Below the pieces are notes generated by a model. The model was not told the origin of the DNA. It did no database searches and worked only from the letters and a program-made list of their open reading frames with translations. From Franconibacter helveticus LMG 23732 (GTDB lineage Bacteria > Pseudomonadota > Gammaproteobacteria > Enterobacterales > Enterobacteriaceae), in assembly GCF_000463115.2 (NCBI RefSeq), contig NZ_AWFX01000009.1:124001-188000 (forward strand): 64,000 bases of DNA, read 5' to 3'. The position numbers and the translations under genes are program-made. Below, piece after piece: positions 54,546 to 64,000 of the stretch. How positions within the stretch are numbered: position 1 is the first letter of the stretch; every line of letters begins with the position of its first letter.

Positions 54546-56141
54546 TTATCCTCTTGCTGCCAGTGCGGTCACACGATCATAAGCGCTGCCGCTGCGTAAC
54601 ACGTCAATCACCCGACGGGCGTTCTTTTTCAAATCTTCTTCGCCATGCAGGCGCATCAGCATCGCGACGTTAGCGGCCACGGCGGCTTCATGCGCGGCTT
54701 CACCTTTACCTTGTAACAGGCGGGTGAGAATGTCACGGTTTTCTTCCGGCGTGCCGCCCGCCAGGTCAGCTTGTTCATAGGGCGCCAGACCAAAGTCGTC
54801 GGCGCTTAACTGATAGCTGGTGATGTCGCCATTATTCAGCTCGGCGACAAACGTAGGCGCGTGCAGCGATACTTCATCCATCCCGCCGCTGTGCACTACC
54901 GCCGCGCGCTGGTAGCCCAGCACGCGCAGCGTTTCGGCAATCGGCAGCACCAGCTCCGGGCTGTAAACGCCAATCAGCGCCAGCGGCGGATGAGCCGGGT
55001 TAATCAGAGGGCCCAGCACGTTAAACAGGGTGCGGGTTTTCAACTGCTGGCGGACCGGCATGGCGTGGCGAAAGCCTTTATGGTATTTCGGCGCGAACAG
55101 GAAGCAGACGCCCAGTTCATCCAGCGCTTCGCGGGAGGCTTCGGCGTTCATATCCAGATTAATGCCGAAAGCGGCCAGCAGATCGGAAGAGCCTGAACGG
55201 CTGGAGACGCTGCGGTTACCGTGTTTCGCCACCTTCAGCCCCAATGCGGCGGCGACAAACGCGCTGGCGGTCGAGATATTAATGCTGTTGCTGCCGTCGC
55301 CGCCGGTGCCCACGATGTCAGCGAACAGGTAGTCCGGACGCGGGAAAGGGGCGGCGTCTTCCAGCAGCGCCGAGGCGGCGCCAGCGATTTCGTTCGGGTG
55401 TTCGCCGCGTACTTTCATGCTAACCAGCACCGCCGCCAGCTGCTCAGGCTTGAGTTCGCCGCGCACAATGGCGGAGAAAAGCTGGTGGCTTTCTTCGCGG
55501 CTGAGCGTTTGTGCCTGATAAAGCTTTTCCAGAATCGGTTGCAGGGAATTTTTCTGCTCGACGTTGGTTTGCGCCCAGGCGAGCGTTTGCTCAAGCAGGC
55601 GAGCGCCCTGCGTCGTCAGGATAGATTCCGGGTGGAACTGAAAGCCGCAAACGCGATCGGCGTCGTGACGTACCGCCATCACCATGCCATCGAAATGGGC
55701 GTTGACCGTCAGCCCCGCCGGAATATTGCTGCCCACCAGCGAATGGTAACGGGCGACAGGCAGCGGGTTCACCAGCCCGTTGAACATGCCCTGGCCGTCA
55801 TGCTCGATGCTGGAGGCTTTGCCATGCAGAATTTCCCCCGCCTGGCCGACATAACCGCCATACGCTTCGACAATCGCCTGATGCCCAAGACAGATGCCGA
55901 TAATCGGCAGCTTGCCGCGCAGGCGGGTTAACAGTTCCGGCATACAGCCTGCCTCAGACGGCGTGCCCGGGCCTGGGGAGAGCATCAGTACCGGGTTATC
56001 CATAGTCGCCAGACGATCAATCAGCGTCTGCGCCGGCACATGGTTACGGTAAATAACCACATTGTGGCCGCTCGCCCGCAGTTGGTCCGCCAGGTTGTAG
56101 GTAAAAGAGTCGAAATTATCGAGCAGCAGAATGTCGGCCAT
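54546..56141 (-). CDS. trpD: Anthranilate synthase glutamine amidotransferase / phosphoribosyltransferase TrpGD
   Basis: 531 residues, the E. coli length. N-terminal class I amidotransferase (catalytic Cys in [16 protein letters not shown], His-Glu in QFHPESILT) supplies ammonia to TrpE. The C-terminal anthranilate phosphoribosyltransferase has [17 protein letters not shown] and the [15 protein letters not shown] loop. The start shares one base with the trpE stop, allowing equal production of the two subunits. Confidence 0.97.
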   Translation of the reverse strand: MADILLLDNFDSFTYNLADQLRASGHNVVIYRNHVPAQTLIDRLATMDNPVLMLSPGPGTPSEAGCMPELLTRLRGKLPIIGICLGHQAIVEAYGGYVGQAGEILHGKASSIEHDGQGMFNGLVNPLPVARYHSLVGSNIPAGLTVNAHFDGMVMAVRHDADRVCGFQFHPESILTTQGARLLEQTLAWAQTNVEQKNSLQPILEKLYQAQTLSREESHQLFSAIVRGELKPEQLAAVLVSMKVRGEHPNEIAGAASALLEDAAPFPRPDYLFADIVGTGGDGSNSINISTASAFVAAALGLKVAKHGNRSVSSRSGSSDLLAAFGINLDMNAEASREALDELGVCFLFAPKYHKGFRHAMPVRQQLKTRTLFNVLGPLINPAHPPLALIGVYSPELVLPIAETLRVLGYQRAAVVHSGGMDEVSLHAPTFVAELNNGDITSYQLSADDFGLAPYEQADLAGGTPEENRDILTRLLQGKGEAAHEAAVAANVAMLMRLHGEEDLKKNARRVIDVLRSGSAYDRVTALAARG

Positions 56142-57703
56142 CAGAAAATCTCCTGTGCGTGATGCGCCTTGGCGATTGCGCGCAGTACCGCGCGGGCTTT
56201 GTTTCGGGTTTCATCCGCTTCGGACTGCGGCACGGAGTCCAGCACTACGCCTGCGCCAGCCTGTACGGTGGCAACGCCGTCTTCGACGTAGGCTGAGCGA
56301 ATAACGATGCAGGTATCCAGATCGCCATGGGCGGTAAAGTAGCCCACGGCGCCGCCATAGCTGCCCCGGCGTTCGCCTTCGGCCGCTGCAATAAGCTGCA
56401 TCGCGCGCACTTTAGGGGCGCCGCTGAGCGTGCCCATGTTCATACAGGCGCGATAGGCATGCAGCACATCCAGATCTTCCCGCAGTTCGCCTACCACGCG
56501 AGAGACAAGATGCATAACGAACGAATAGCGGTCGACCTTAGTCAGGTCCGCTACGTAGCGGCTGCCGGGCGTACAGATGCGCGCCAGATCGTTTCGCGCC
56601 AGATCCACCAGCATCAGATGTTCGGAAAGCTCTTTGTGGTCGGTGCGCATTTCAAGCTCAATGCGGCTGTCAAGATCCCTGTCCAGCGTACCGTCGGCGC
56701 GGCGGCCGCGTGGACGCGTACCGGCGATAGGGTAAATCTCAATCTGGCGCGAGGCAGCGTCATACTTAAGCGAGCTTTCCGGCGAGGCGCCGAACAGCGT
56801 GAAATCGTTATCCTGCATGAAAAACATATAAGGGCTGGGGTTGCTCTTTTTCAGCGTGTCGTACGCCGCCAGCGGCGAAGGGCAGGGCAAGGTGAAGCGA
56901 CGAGACGGCACCACCTGAAAAATTTCGCCTGCGCGAATCGCTTTCTGCATGTCGCGCACCACCGCGCCATATTCTTCATCGCTCTGGCTGCATTCGCAGC
57001 GCATGCTTGCCACTTCCTGCACTGGCAACGGGGCGGCTTGCTGAGTCAACTGCTGTTTGATTTGCTCAATGCGATCCTGCAAACGCTGCTTTTCCTGCGC
57101 ATGCGGCGTGAACAGGCTCGCCTGAATGCGGGTGCTTTTCTTTTGATGGTCGATAACCAGCAGCGTTTCAGCGAGATAAAAACAGTAATCAGGGCAGCTG
57201 TTCGGCGCTTTCAGCGCCGGAAGATCTTCAAACCCCGCGACCAGGTCATAAGCGAAAAGCCCGCCGAAGAACATCGCTTCACGTTCGTTTTCCGGCACGC
57301 TTACCAGGGTTTGCAGCATACGGAAAGTATCAAAGACAGAAACAGAACAGAGGCGGGCGTCTTCATCCAGCAACTGGCTTACCGGCGGAAAGCGAAGCTC
57401 AAGCCCCTGCGGCTGGCGGCGGTTTTCAACGCCCGCCGGTAAGGCTTCATCCAGCAGTGCAAGTAATGCCGTGCCGTTATCGGTCAGGGCGGAAAGCGTG
57501 ACAGTGTCACCCATGGCGGTGATGCGCAGCGCGCTGTCTACCAGCAGCAGGCTTTTTAAATCGTTCTTGCTGTCAATATCCGCGGACTCAAGCAGCAGGG
57601 TTGCGGGGCGCGCGCCGCAAAGTTGGTTAAACAGCGCCGTTGGGTTTTCACGGTAAACCCCTTCGCTGCTGAGGAGTTCTAGTGCTGGTTTGGCTGTTTG
57701 CAT
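56141..57703 (-). CDS. trpE: Anthranilate synthase component I TrpE
   Basis: 520 residues, the E. coli length. It converts chorismate and ammonia or glutamine to anthranilate; the first committed step. N-terminal regulatory segment with the LLLES tryptophan-feedback motif near residue 36. Chorismate-binding domain with [22 protein letters not shown] and [13 protein letters not shown]. The start [11 protein letters not shown] is as in E. coli; a start nine codons upstream would lie at the foot of the attenuator. Confidence 0.97.
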   Translation of the reverse strand: MQTAKPALELLSSEGVYRENPTALFNQLCGARPATLLLESADIDSKNDLKSLLLVDSALRITAMGDTVTLSALTDNGTALLALLDEALPAGVENRRQPQGLELRFPPVSQLLDEDARLCSVSVFDTFRMLQTLVSVPENEREAMFFGGLFAYDLVAGFEDLPALKAPNSCPDYCFYLAETLLVIDHQKKSTRIQASLFTPHAQEKQRLQDRIEQIKQQLTQQAAPLPVQEVASMRCECSQSDEEYGAVVRDMQKAIRAGEIFQVVPSRRFTLPCPSPLAAYDTLKKSNPSPYMFFMQDNDFTLFGASPESSLKYDAASRQIEIYPIAGTRPRGRRADGTLDRDLDSRIELEMRTDHKELSEHLMLVDLARNDLARICTPGSRYVADLTKVDRYSFVMHLVSRVVGELREDLDVLHAYRACMNMGTLSGAPKVRAMQLIAAAEGERRGSYGGAVGYFTAHGDLDTCIVIRSAYVEDGVATVQAGAGVVLDSVPQSEADETRNKARAVLRAIAKAHHAQEIF

Positions 57704-57728
57704 TATCGGCTTCCCGTCTGTTCTGTTC

Positions 57729-57753
57729 AAAAAAAAGCCCGCTTTAAGCGGGC
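57729..57753 (-). terminator. trp attenuator terminator
   Basis: On the minus strand GCCCGC-TTAAA-GCGGGC is followed by eight T, 26 bases before the trpE start. Regions 1 to 3 that form the alternative structures lie between 57754 and 57812, closely like E. coli. Confidence 0.93.
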
Positions 57754-57797
57754 CGGGTATCTGTTTGCGTTACGCATGCGTGAAGACACCGCCCGAT

Positions 57798-57842
57798 TCA
57801 GGAAGTACGCCACCCGCCATGCAGAGTCAATGTCGCTTTCAT
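57798..57842 (-). CDS. trpL: trp operon leader peptide TrpL with a single Trp
   Basis: 14 codons encoding MKATLTLHGGWRTS. E. coli has [14 protein letters not shown]. The codon before the remaining TGG is GGG, one base away from TGG, so the first of the tandem control codons has become Gly. The stop TGA and the rest of the leader, including antiterminator and terminator, are intact. The leader's SD is AAAGGTAT in the usual place. Ribosome stalling at low charged tRNA-Trp would then depend on one codon. Confidence 0.93.
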   Translation of the reverse strand: MKATLTLHGGWRTS

Positions 57843-57869
57843 TTTCAGATACCTTTTATAGTGAACTTG

Positions 57870-57904
57870 CGTACTAGTTAACTGGTTCATGGCGGAATTG
57901 TCAA
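57870..57904 (-). promoter_or_regulatory. trp promoter and TrpR operator
   Basis: Minus strand -35 TTGACA (57899-57904), 17-base spacer, -10 TTAACT (57876-57881). The operator dyad around AGTTAACT (57870-57888) overlaps the -10. One arm is changed relative to E. coli (ACCAG instead of ACTAG). Confidence 0.92.
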
Positions 57905-57964
57905 CCTCGATTTCAGAAAAACATCAGGAATCGTTATGATGAGCGGCTAACTGAGGATATTTAA

Positions 57965-58861
57965 TTGAGTGGGGCCGTTTTGAGCGAACCTGTTTTAGCA
58001 GAGATTTACGATCTGCATAGTCATACAACGGCTTCCGACGGGCGTTTAACGCCCGAGCAGCTTGTCCATCGCGCTGTCGAGATGCGCATTCATACCCTGG
58101 CGATTACCGACCATGACACCACGGCAGGCATAGGGGCGGCGCAAATGGAAATCGATCGCGCCGGTTTGCCGCTGCGGCTGATTGCCGGTGTGGAAATCTC
58201 CACGCTCTGGGAAAACCATGAAATTCATATTGTTGGACTTGGCATCGACAAGGATCATCCGGCAATGGTGGCTTTTCTTGCTGAACAAGCTGAACGACGT
58301 TTGCAACGAGCCAGATTGATTGCCGAGCGTCTGGAAAAGGCGCGTATTCCCGGCGCCTGGGAAGGGGCGCTACGTTTTGCGCAGGGAGGCATGATTACGC
58401 GAGGCCACTTCGCCCGTTTTCTGGTGGAAGCAGGGCGCGCAACCGAGCCGGCTAAAGTTTTTAAGCATTATCTTGCCCGGGGGAAAATCGGCTATGTTCC
58501 GCCGCAGTGGTGTACAATAGAACAAGCTATTGATGTGATTCATCATTCCGGCGGCCAGGCAGTGGTGGCCCATCCCGGGCGTTACGACCTGAGCGCGAAA
58601 TGGCTTAAACGGTTGCTTGGCCACTTCGCCCAGGCGGGCGGCGAAGCGATGGAGGTGGCGCAGTGCCAGCAGGCGCCAAACGAGCGCACGCAGCTGGCGT
58701 CCTGGTCTAAACAGTTTGGATTGCTGGCCTCCCAGGGCTCCGACTTCCACCAGCCCACGCCCTGGATTGAACTTGGCCGCAAGCTTTGGTTGCCCGCTGG
58801 CGTCACGCCGGTATGGCAGCGCTGGACATCGCCGGAAGAAACAAAAGAGAGGGCAGTATGA
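57965..58861 (+). CDS. rnm: RNase AM / PHP-domain phosphoesterase (TrpH, YciV; TTG start)
   Basis: 298 residues (E. coli 293). PHP-domain metal phosphoesterase with the ligand sets YDLHSHTTASDG, ITDHDTT, VEISTLWENHEIHIVG, HPGRYDL and SDFHQP. The E. coli protein trims 5' ends of ribosomal RNAs and short oligonucleotides. The start is TTG at 57965: GAGG lies nine bases before it, and no ATG precedes the first motif. The yciO ATG overlaps the stop by four bases. Divergent from trp, as in E. coli. Confidence 0.92.
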   Translation: MSGAVLSEPVLAEIYDLHSHTTASDGRLTPEQLVHRAVEMRIHTLAITDHDTTAGIGAAQMEIDRAGLPLRLIAGVEISTLWENHEIHIVGLGIDKDHPAMVAFLAEQAERRLQRARLIAERLEKARIPGAWEGALRFAQGGMITRGHFARFLVEAGRATEPAKVFKHYLARGKIGYVPPQWCTIEQAIDVIHHSGGQAVVAHPGRYDLSAKWLKRLLGHFAQAGGEAMEVAQCQQAPNERTQLASWSKQFGLLASQGSDFHQPTPWIELGRKLWLPAGVTPVWQRWTSPEETKERAV

Positions 58862-59478
58862 GTCAGTTTTTTTACATTCATCCGGATAACCCGCAGCCGC
58901 GCCTGATTAATCAGGCAGTAGAGATTGTCCGTAAGGGCGGCGTGATTGTTTATCCCACCGATTCTGGTTATGCGCTGGGATGTAAACTTGAAGAAAAAGG
59001 GGCGATGGAGCGTATCTGCCGTATCCGTCATCTGCCGGATGGGCATAACTTCACCCTGATGTGTCGCGACCTGTCCGAGTTATCAACTTACTCGTATGTT
59101 GATAACGTGGCGTTTCGTCTTATTAAGAACAATACGCCGGGCAACTACACGTTTATCCTTAAAGGCACAAAAGAGGTGCCGCGCCGCCTGTTGCAGGAGA
59201 AGCGTAAAACCATCGGGCTTCGCGTGCCGTCTAACCCCATCGCGCTGGCGCTGCTCGAGGCGCTTAACGAACCGATGCTCTCCACTTCGCTGATGCTGCC
59301 AGGCAGCGACTTTACTGAATCGGACCCGGATGAGATTAAAGATCGGCTGGAAAAGCAGGTTGACCTTATTATTCATGGCGGCTATCTGGGACAGCAGCCC
59401 ACCACGGTTATCGATCTCACTGATGACGCCCCGGTAGTGCTGCGTGAAGGGGTCGGCGACGTTAAGCCTTTCTTATAA
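58858..59478 (+). CDS. yciO: YciO, Sua5/YrdC-family protein
   Basis: 206 residues, the E. coli length. The YrdC fold with nucleotide-binding KGGVIVYPTDSGYALGC and KRKTIGLRVPSNPIALALL. Related to the threonylcarbamoyl-AMP synthase TsaC, but YciO does not replace it well; role unclear. The upstream open frame lies inside rnm, so the coupled ATG at 58858 is the start. Confidence 0.94.
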   Translation: MSQFFYIHPDNPQPRLINQAVEIVRKGGVIVYPTDSGYALGCKLEEKGAMERICRIRHLPDGHNFTLMCRDLSELSTYSYVDNVAFRLIKNNTPGNYTFILKGTKEVPRRLLQEKRKTIGLRVPSNPIALALLEALNEPMLSTSLMLPGSDFTESDPDEIKDRLEKQVDLIIHGGYLGQQPTTVIDLTDDAPVVLREGVGDVKPFL

Positions 59479-59574
59479 TGTTTTGCAAGGCTATACTACG
59501 CGCCCAAAAATCGGGGCGTTATGCGCCCCGAATCCTGTCCGACGCCTGGGAAGGCGACACCTGAAGGAAGCTCA

Positions 59575-60450
59575 ATGAGCGAGAAATTACAGAAAGTGCT
59601 GGCGCGCGCCGGCCACGGCTCACGCCGGGAAATCGAAACCATGATCACCGCAGGACGCGTCAGCGTGGATGGCAAAATCGCCACCCTCGGCGACCGTGTG
59701 GAAGTGACGCCAGCGCTGAAAATCCGTATTGATGGTCATCTTGTTTCGGTAAAAGAATCGGTCGAGCAGATCTGCCGCGTGCTGGCTTACTATAAGCCGG
59801 AAGGCGAGCTTTGCACCCGTAACGATCCTGAAGGCCGCCCCACCGTGTTCGACCGTCTGCCCAAATTGCGCGGCGCGCGCTGGATAGCGGTTGGCCGCCT
59901 TGATGTGAACACCTGTGGTCTGCTGCTGTTTACCACTGACGGAGAACTGGCGAATCGACTGATGCACCCCAGCCGGGAAGTGGAACGCGAATACGCGGTG
60001 CGCGTGTTCGGCCAGGTTGACGATGCGAAAGTGCGTGAACTGGCGCGCGGCGTACAGCTTGAAGATGGCCCTGCGGCATTCAAAACTATCCGTTTTAGCG
60101 GTGGCGAAGGCATTAACCAGTGGTACAACGTCACCCTGACGGAAGGACGCAACCGCGAGGTGCGCCGTCTGTGGGAAGCGGTAGGCGTTCAGGTAAGCCG
60201 ACTGATTCGCGTGCGTTATGGCGATATTCCCTTGCCGAAAGGTTTGCCGCGCGGCGGCTGGACAGAGCTTGATCTGGCGCAGACGAACTACCTGCGCGAG
60301 CTGGTGGGATTGCCGCCGGAAACCTCAAGCAAAGTCGCGGTTGAGAAAGATCGTCGTCGTATGAAAGCGAACCAAATCCGCCGGGCGGTGAAGCGCCACA
60401 GCCAGGTGAGCGGAAACCGTCGCAGCGGCGGCGGTCGCAGCGGCAGCTAA
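59575..60450 (+). CDS. rluB: 23S rRNA pseudouridine synthase RluB
   Basis: 291 residues, the E. coli length. N-terminal S4 RNA-binding domain ([19 protein letters not shown]), catalytic domain with the Asp in [18 protein letters not shown]; makes pseudouridine 2605 in the peptidyl-transferase region. The C-terminal tail is basic and Gly/Ser/Arg-rich. SD GAAGGAAG before the ATG. Confidence 0.97.
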   Translation: MSEKLQKVLARAGHGSRREIETMITAGRVSVDGKIATLGDRVEVTPALKIRIDGHLVSVKESVEQICRVLAYYKPEGELCTRNDPEGRPTVFDRLPKLRGARWIAVGRLDVNTCGLLLFTTDGELANRLMHPSREVEREYAVRVFGQVDDAKVRELARGVQLEDGPAAFKTIRFSGGEGINQWYNVTLTEGRNREVRRLWEAVGVQVSRLIRVRYGDIPLPKGLPRGGWTELDLAQTNYLRELVGLPPETSSKVAVEKDRRRMKANQIRRAVKRHSQVSGNRRSGGGRSGS

Positions 60451-60460
60451 TCTGCAAATA

Positions 60461-60486
60461 AAAACGCCCTCAAACGAGGGCGTTTT
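60461..60486. terminator. Bidirectional terminator between rluB and btuR
   Basis: AAAACGCCCTC pairs with GAGGGCGTTTT around AAAC. Confidence 0.93.
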
Positions 60487-60513
60487 GCTTTTATTCGCTG
60501 TAACGGCAGAAAG

Positions 60514-61104
60514 CTAGTAATCGATGCCAATTTGCGCCTTCACGCCAGCTTCGAAAGCATGTTTAACCGGACGCAGTTCGCTTACGGTATCCGCATAATC
60601 AAGAATATCGCGATGACATCCGCGGCCTGTGATAATCACCGTTTGATGCGCAGGCCGATTTTGCAGCGCCTGCATGACCGTATCCAGCGGCAAGTAATCG
60701 TAGGCCACCATATAAGTGAGTTCATCCAGGATAACCATATCCAGCGCAGGATCAGCCAGCATCCGTTGCGCGTGTCGCCACACCTCCAGACAAGCCGCCG
60801 TATCGCTCTCACGGTTCTGGGTTTCCCAGGTAAAGCCTGTCGCCATTACCTGAAACTCCACCCCGTGCGGCTCCAGCAAGTTACGCTCGCCGTTAGGCCA
60901 GGTGCCTTTGATGAACTGGATCGCGCCCACTTTTTTACCGTGACCGACGGCGCGAGCGGCGGTGCCAAAAGCGGCGGTCGTTTTGCCTTTGCCGTTGCCG
61001 GTAAAGACGATGGTTATACCGCGCTCCTGTTGAGCGGCAGCCACGCGGGCATCTACTTTGTCTTTTATTTTTTGCTGGCGCTGCTGGTAACGATCTTCAC
61101 TCAT
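60514..61104 (-). CDS. btuR: Cob(I)yrinic acid a,c-diamide adenosyltransferase BtuR
   Basis: 196 residues, the E. coli length. ATP:corrinoid adenosyltransferase of the CobA type: inverted-order P-loop FTGNGKGKTTAAFG, MVILDELTYMVAYDYL and TGRGCHRDILDYAD. It makes adenosylcobalamin. The start overlaps the yciK stop by four bases. Confidence 0.96.
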   Translation of the reverse strand: MSEDRYQQRQQKIKDKVDARVAAAQQERGITIVFTGNGKGKTTAAFGTAARAVGHGKKVGAIQFIKGTWPNGERNLLEPHGVEFQVMATGFTWETQNRESDTAACLEVWRHAQRMLADPALDMVILDELTYMVAYDYLPLDTVMQALQNRPAHQTVIITGRGCHRDILDYADTVSELRPVKHAFEAGVKAQIGIDY

Positions 61105-61862
61105 TCAGCTATCCCCGGTTTGCGGCCCGGCTGGGCGTCGAAACTCATGCCGGTTTTACGGCGGCTGTCATCGCCCATCAGCCACAAATAAAGCGGCATG
61201 AGATCGGCGGGTGTTTTAAGTTTATCGGGATCTTCCGTCGGGAAGGCGCTGGCGCGCATTTTCGTACGCGTGCCGCCCGGATTAATGCAATTGACCCGCA
61301 ATTGTTTATGTTCATCCGCCAGCACCTGCATCATGCCTTCTGTGGCGAATTTAGAGACGGCGTATGCCCCCCATTGCGCGCGCCCCTGGCGCCCCACGCT
61401 TGAGGTTGTAAAAACCAGTGAGCCTGACTCGGCTTTCAATAGCAGAGGCAGCAGCGCCTGGGTCAGGAAAAAGGTTGCGTTAACATTCACCTGCATTACT
61501 TCAAGCCAGCGCTCCGGTGTTTGTTCCGCCATTGGCGCTATGTCGCCAAGCACCCCTGCGTTATGTAATATACCATCCAGACGGGGCACCACCGCCTCGA
61601 TTTCACGCGCCACGCGCTGGCATGCCTCGACCGTGGCGCTGGCGTAATCCAGTAAAAACAGGCTGGCAGGAAGAGCGCCGAGACGCGCTATTTCTTCTGC
61701 AACCCGACGAAGCTTCTCTTCGTTACGGCCCAGTAAAAGCACCTGCGCGCCATAACGCGCATAGGTTAATGCCGCCTCGCGGCCAATACCGTCGCTGGCG
61801 CCTGTGACTAAGATTATGCGATTTTGCAGCAGGTTAGTTTGCGGTTGATAGTGCACGGGCAA
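61101..61862 (-). CDS. yciK: YciK, short-chain dehydrogenase
   Basis: 253 residues (E. coli 252). Classical SDR: cofactor loop VTGASDGIGREAA, NAG in LHNAGVLGD, catalytic Ser (TTSSVGRQG) and Tyr-x3-Lys (GAYAVSKFA). Substrate unknown. Coupled to btuR by a four-base overlap. Confidence 0.95.
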   Translation of the reverse strand: MPVHYQPQTNLLQNRIILVTGASDGIGREAALTYARYGAQVLLLGRNEEKLRRVAEEIARLGALPASLFLLDYASATVEACQRVAREIEAVVPRLDGILHNAGVLGDIAPMAEQTPERWLEVMQVNVNATFFLTQALLPLLLKAESGSLVFTTSSVGRQGRAQWGAYAVSKFATEGMMQVLADEHKQLRVNCINPGGTRTKMRASAFPTEDPDKLKTPADLMPLYLWLMGDDSRRKTGMSFDAQPGRKPGIAE

Positions 61863-62109
61863 CTCCTTGGCGCAAGCGTCTGCGAACCAGGACGCTTCAT
61901 TTGCACAAAAGCGCTTTATGCCTTAATCCGTTCGCCATTTCAATCAGCGATCCAACCATAAGCCCTTAGCTGCAACATTTTGCAACTATTTCATCGCCTT
62001 GAAAAAAATCATGAAGCTGACTCGCAGGAGCACGAGTTAACGCGAGACGCACGCGGGCGCGTCGGGTAGACTAACGCCGTTTTGCGATCGTAAAGACAAG
62101 GCGGAAACT

Positions 62110-63159
62110 GTGGATTTAGTTTATGAGTATGGGCTGTTTTTAGCGAAAATCGCGACGGTCGTCGTGGCGTTTGTCATCATTATCTCGCTGATTGCGAATC
62201 TGGCTCAGCGCAAAAAACATCAGCGCGGCGAGCTTCGCGTGACCCGTCTGAATGAACAGTATAAAACGATGAAGGAAGAGATAGCCGTCGCGCTGCTCGA
62301 CCCGCATCAGCAAAAGCAGTGGCATAAAGAGCAGAAGAAAAAAGAGAAGCAGGAAGCGAAGGCGGCTAAGGCAAGGGCGAAACGCGGGGAAAGCTCGCCC
62401 TCCGACAAAGCGACGCTTTACGTACTCGATTTCAAAGGCAGCATGGACGCGCATGAAGTCACTTCACTGCGCGAAGAGATCACCGCTGTGCTGGCTGTCG
62501 CTAAACCGCAGGATGAGGTGTTGCTGCGCCTCGAAAGTCCGGGCGGCGTCGTGCATGGCTATGGCCTGGCGTCTTCTCAGCTTCAGCGTTTGCGCGAACG
62601 TAATATTCCCTTAACCGTTGCGGTAGATAAAGTTGCCGCGAGCGGCGGTTACATGATGGCCTGCGTCGCCAACCGTATCGTCGCCGCACCGTTCGCCATC
62701 GTTGGCTCAATTGGCGTTGTGGCGCAGGTGCCGAATTTCAACCGCCTTCTTAAACGCAACGACATTGACGTTGAACTGCATACAGCCGGGCAATATAAGC
62801 GCACGCTGACCCTCTTTGGCGAAAATACGGAAGAGGGCCGCGAGAAATTTCGTGAAGATCTCAACGAAACGCATCAGCTTTTTAAGCAGTTTGTACAGAC
62901 CATGCGCCCTTCTTTAAACATCGATGAGGTGGCGACAGGCGAGCACTGGTACGGTTTGCAGGCCCGGGAAAAAGGGCTGGTTGATGAGATTCGCACCAGT
63001 GACGATCTGCTCGTGCAACTGATGCCGCAAAAAGAGCTGGTTAGCGTGCGCTATACGCGCCGTAAAAAGCTGATGGATAAGTTTACCGGCAGCGCGGCCC
63101 AGAGTCTGGACCGCTTACTGCTGCGCTGGTGGCAGCGCTCAGAAAAACCGCTGGTCTGA
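62110..63159 (+). CDS. sohB: SohB, S49-family inner-membrane peptidase (GTG start)
   Basis: 349 residues, the E. coli length. One N-terminal membrane helix, a Lys-rich linker, then a ClpP/crotonase-like signal-peptide-peptidase domain with the serine in KVAASGGYMMACVANRI and LRLESPGGVVHGYG. It is probably a periplasmic protease related to SppA. The GTG at 62110 with AAGG upstream begins the frame; there is no ATG before the membrane helix. Confidence 0.94.
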   Translation: MDLVYEYGLFLAKIATVVVAFVIIISLIANLAQRKKHQRGELRVTRLNEQYKTMKEEIAVALLDPHQQKQWHKEQKKKEKQEAKAAKARAKRGESSPSDKATLYVLDFKGSMDAHEVTSLREEITAVLAVAKPQDEVLLRLESPGGVVHGYGLASSQLQRLRERNIPLTVAVDKVAASGGYMMACVANRIVAAPFAIVGSIGVVAQVPNFNRLLKRNDIDVELHTAGQYKRTLTLFGENTEEGREKFREDLNETHQLFKQFVQTMRPSLNIDEVATGEHWYGLQAREKGLVDEIRTSDDLLVQLMPQKELVSVRYTRRKKLMDKFTGSAAQSLDRLLLRWWQRSEKPLV

Positions 63160-63165
63160 GAAATG

Positions 63166-63191
63166 AAACGAGGCGCACCGCCTCGTTTTTT
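63166..63191. terminator. Terminator between sohB and yciN
   Basis: Ten perfect pairs AAACGAGGCG/CGCCTCGTTT, loop CAC, then T run. It touches the end of yciN. Confidence 0.92.
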
Positions 63192-63441
63192 AATCCAGCA
63201 GCGTATATTTTTCGGAAAGCTGGTGTGCGAGATGTTTAAACATGTTAAACACCGCCGTGCTTTTCGCGGTGGGTAAGCCTTGCTCATCAAGAAAATAGTT
63301 GCCCTGAAAGACCAGAACGCCATTTTTCTGTTCGACATGCGTGGCTTCCATACCCGCCAGGTAATCCTCATGCTCGCGGATGATTTTATTCGCATGGGCT
63401 AGCAACGTTTCACGATCGATAGGCTGAGTTTTTGCTTGCAT
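63190..63441 (-). CDS. yciN: YciN, DUF2498 protein
   Basis: 83 residues, the E. coli length. Small soluble protein with [20 protein letters not shown] and a C-terminal helix [19 protein letters not shown]. Function unknown. AGGAG precedes the ATG at 63441. Confidence 0.93.
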   Translation of the reverse strand: MQAKTQPIDRETLLAHANKIIREHEDYLAGMEATHVEQKNGVLVFQGNYFLDEQGLPTAKSTAVFNMFKHLAHQLSEKYTLLD

Positions 63442-63842
63442 AATCCTCTCCTTAAAGACTGCGCGTAGTGTACGCCTCGCAGGGGAAAGGTGGCAAATTT
63501 TCCCTGCCCTTCGCAGGGGGATTACGGGCTTTTCCGTGCTGGCATGAATCGCTTTTGCATGCTAATAAAGTTGCGTAACGAATTTTATCAGGTAGAGTGT
63601 GACGCTTTCGCAAATCTGGCAACAGAATTGCTTGACATTCAACCTGAAGTTCGTCGTGCCGGTTCAACCTGCACGAAAAACCTGTGGTCTCAACCACCTG
63701 ACGCGTTTTGGGTCTCTGCGGGCTTAAGCGGTTTCAAGGTTGATATCCATCGACGCTGCCGCAATATAGTAGGCTCGTCGCCAGTGGAAGGTGCAGCAAC
63801 GTGCGACGAATTCTGGACGAATCCAATCAGGTAAAGGTGAAT
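63442..63842 (+). promoter_or_regulatory. topA upstream region
   Basis: About 400 bases before topA. The element TTGATA (63740) with TATAGT (63765-63770) at a 19-base spacing is a possible promoter, and TTGACA near 63631 is another -35-like element. E. coli topA has several promoters here responding to supercoiling and heat shock. A 114-codon open frame inside has no family features and covers the promoters, so I do not call it. Confidence 0.5.
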
Positions 63843-64000
63843 ATGGGTAAAGCTCTCGTTATCGTTGAGTCCCCGGCAAAAGCCAAAACGATTAACAAAT
63901 ATCTCGGTAAAGACTACGTGGTGAAATCCAGCGTAGGCCATATCCGCGATTTGCCAACCAGCGGCTCCGCCCCCAGGAAGAGCGCTGACTCCGCCTCCAC
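63843..64000 (+). CDS. topA: DNA topoisomerase I, N-terminal part (runs off window)
   Basis: 52 codons are visible. The start [20 protein letters not shown] is the beginning of the Toprim domain, with the catalytic Glu9. [15 protein letters not shown] follows. The enzyme relaxes negative supercoils. SD AAAGGTGA before the ATG. Confidence 0.97.
   Translation, partial: MGKALVIVESPAKAKTINKYLGKDYVVKSSVGHIRDLPTSGSAPRKSADSAS

Noticed and set aside
56327-57442. A 371-codon plus-strand frame opposite trpE
   Set aside because: Shadow frame; trpE is complete and the translated frame shows no domain.
63490-63834. A 114-codon plus-strand frame before topA
   Set aside because: It covers the likely topA promoters, has no ribosome site and shows no family features.

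Overview
The window is a stretch of chromosome from a GC-rich member of the Enterobacteriaceae. Gene content, protein lengths and order match the ychO-nar-tyr-purU-galU-hns-tdk-adhE-opp-cls-tonB-trp-topA part of the Escherichia coli map. The assimilatory nitrate genes at the left edge, the galU-ugd-epimerase block and an IroN-type receptor point to the Cronobacter/Enterobacter side of the family. I favour Cronobacter or a near relative, but this rests on recalled gene content, not on a search.

Layout. 1-3.5 kb: end of an assimilatory nitrite/nitrate reductase operon (NirD domain, nasA) and a periplasmic PEBP-like protein. 3.7-16.4 kb: ychO, the narXL two-component system, narK and the respiratory nitrate reductase operon narGHJI, with consensus FNR sites before narK and narG. 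16.4-18.5 kb: an EamA exporter with a divergent Lrp-type regulator, then the tRNA-Tyr locus. In that locus an intact stringent-type promoter now reads first into a decayed tRNA copy and then into one good tRNA-Tyr. 18.6-26.6 kb: purU, ychJ, an unknown ORF where E. coli has rssA, rssB, a UDP-sugar block (galU, ugd, UDP-glucuronate epimerase), hns and tdk, with a candidate 20-residue peptide gene before tdk. 26.7-37 kb: adhE, ychE and oppABCDF.

37-48.1 kb: a six-helix voltage-gated channel with a zinc ribbon next to opp, then yciU, clsA, yciY, a small membrane ORF, yciI, tonB and yciA. An accessory block follows (IroN-like receptor with a strong Fur box; ABM monooxygenase/ACT-domain/ArsR operon), then yciB, yciC and a cysteine-cluster protein. 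48.4-51.1 kb: ompW, then an NmrA-like/SnoaL-like/TetR cassette where E. coli carries yciGFE. 51.1-57.9 kb: the complete trp operon with promoter, operator, leader peptide and attenuator; the leader peptide has one Trp codon instead of the tandem pair of E. coli. 58-64 kb: rnm (trpH), yciO, rluB, btuR, yciK, sohB, yciN and the start of topA.

Functional themes are nitrate sensing, uptake and respiration under FNR and NarL; fermentation (adhE); peptide uptake (opp); iron uptake (tonB plus receptor, both with Fur boxes); and tryptophan synthesis. I saw no phage, insertion sequence or CRISPR. The less ordinary material is in the accessory insertions, the decayed tRNA, the altered trp leader and two candidate small-protein genes.
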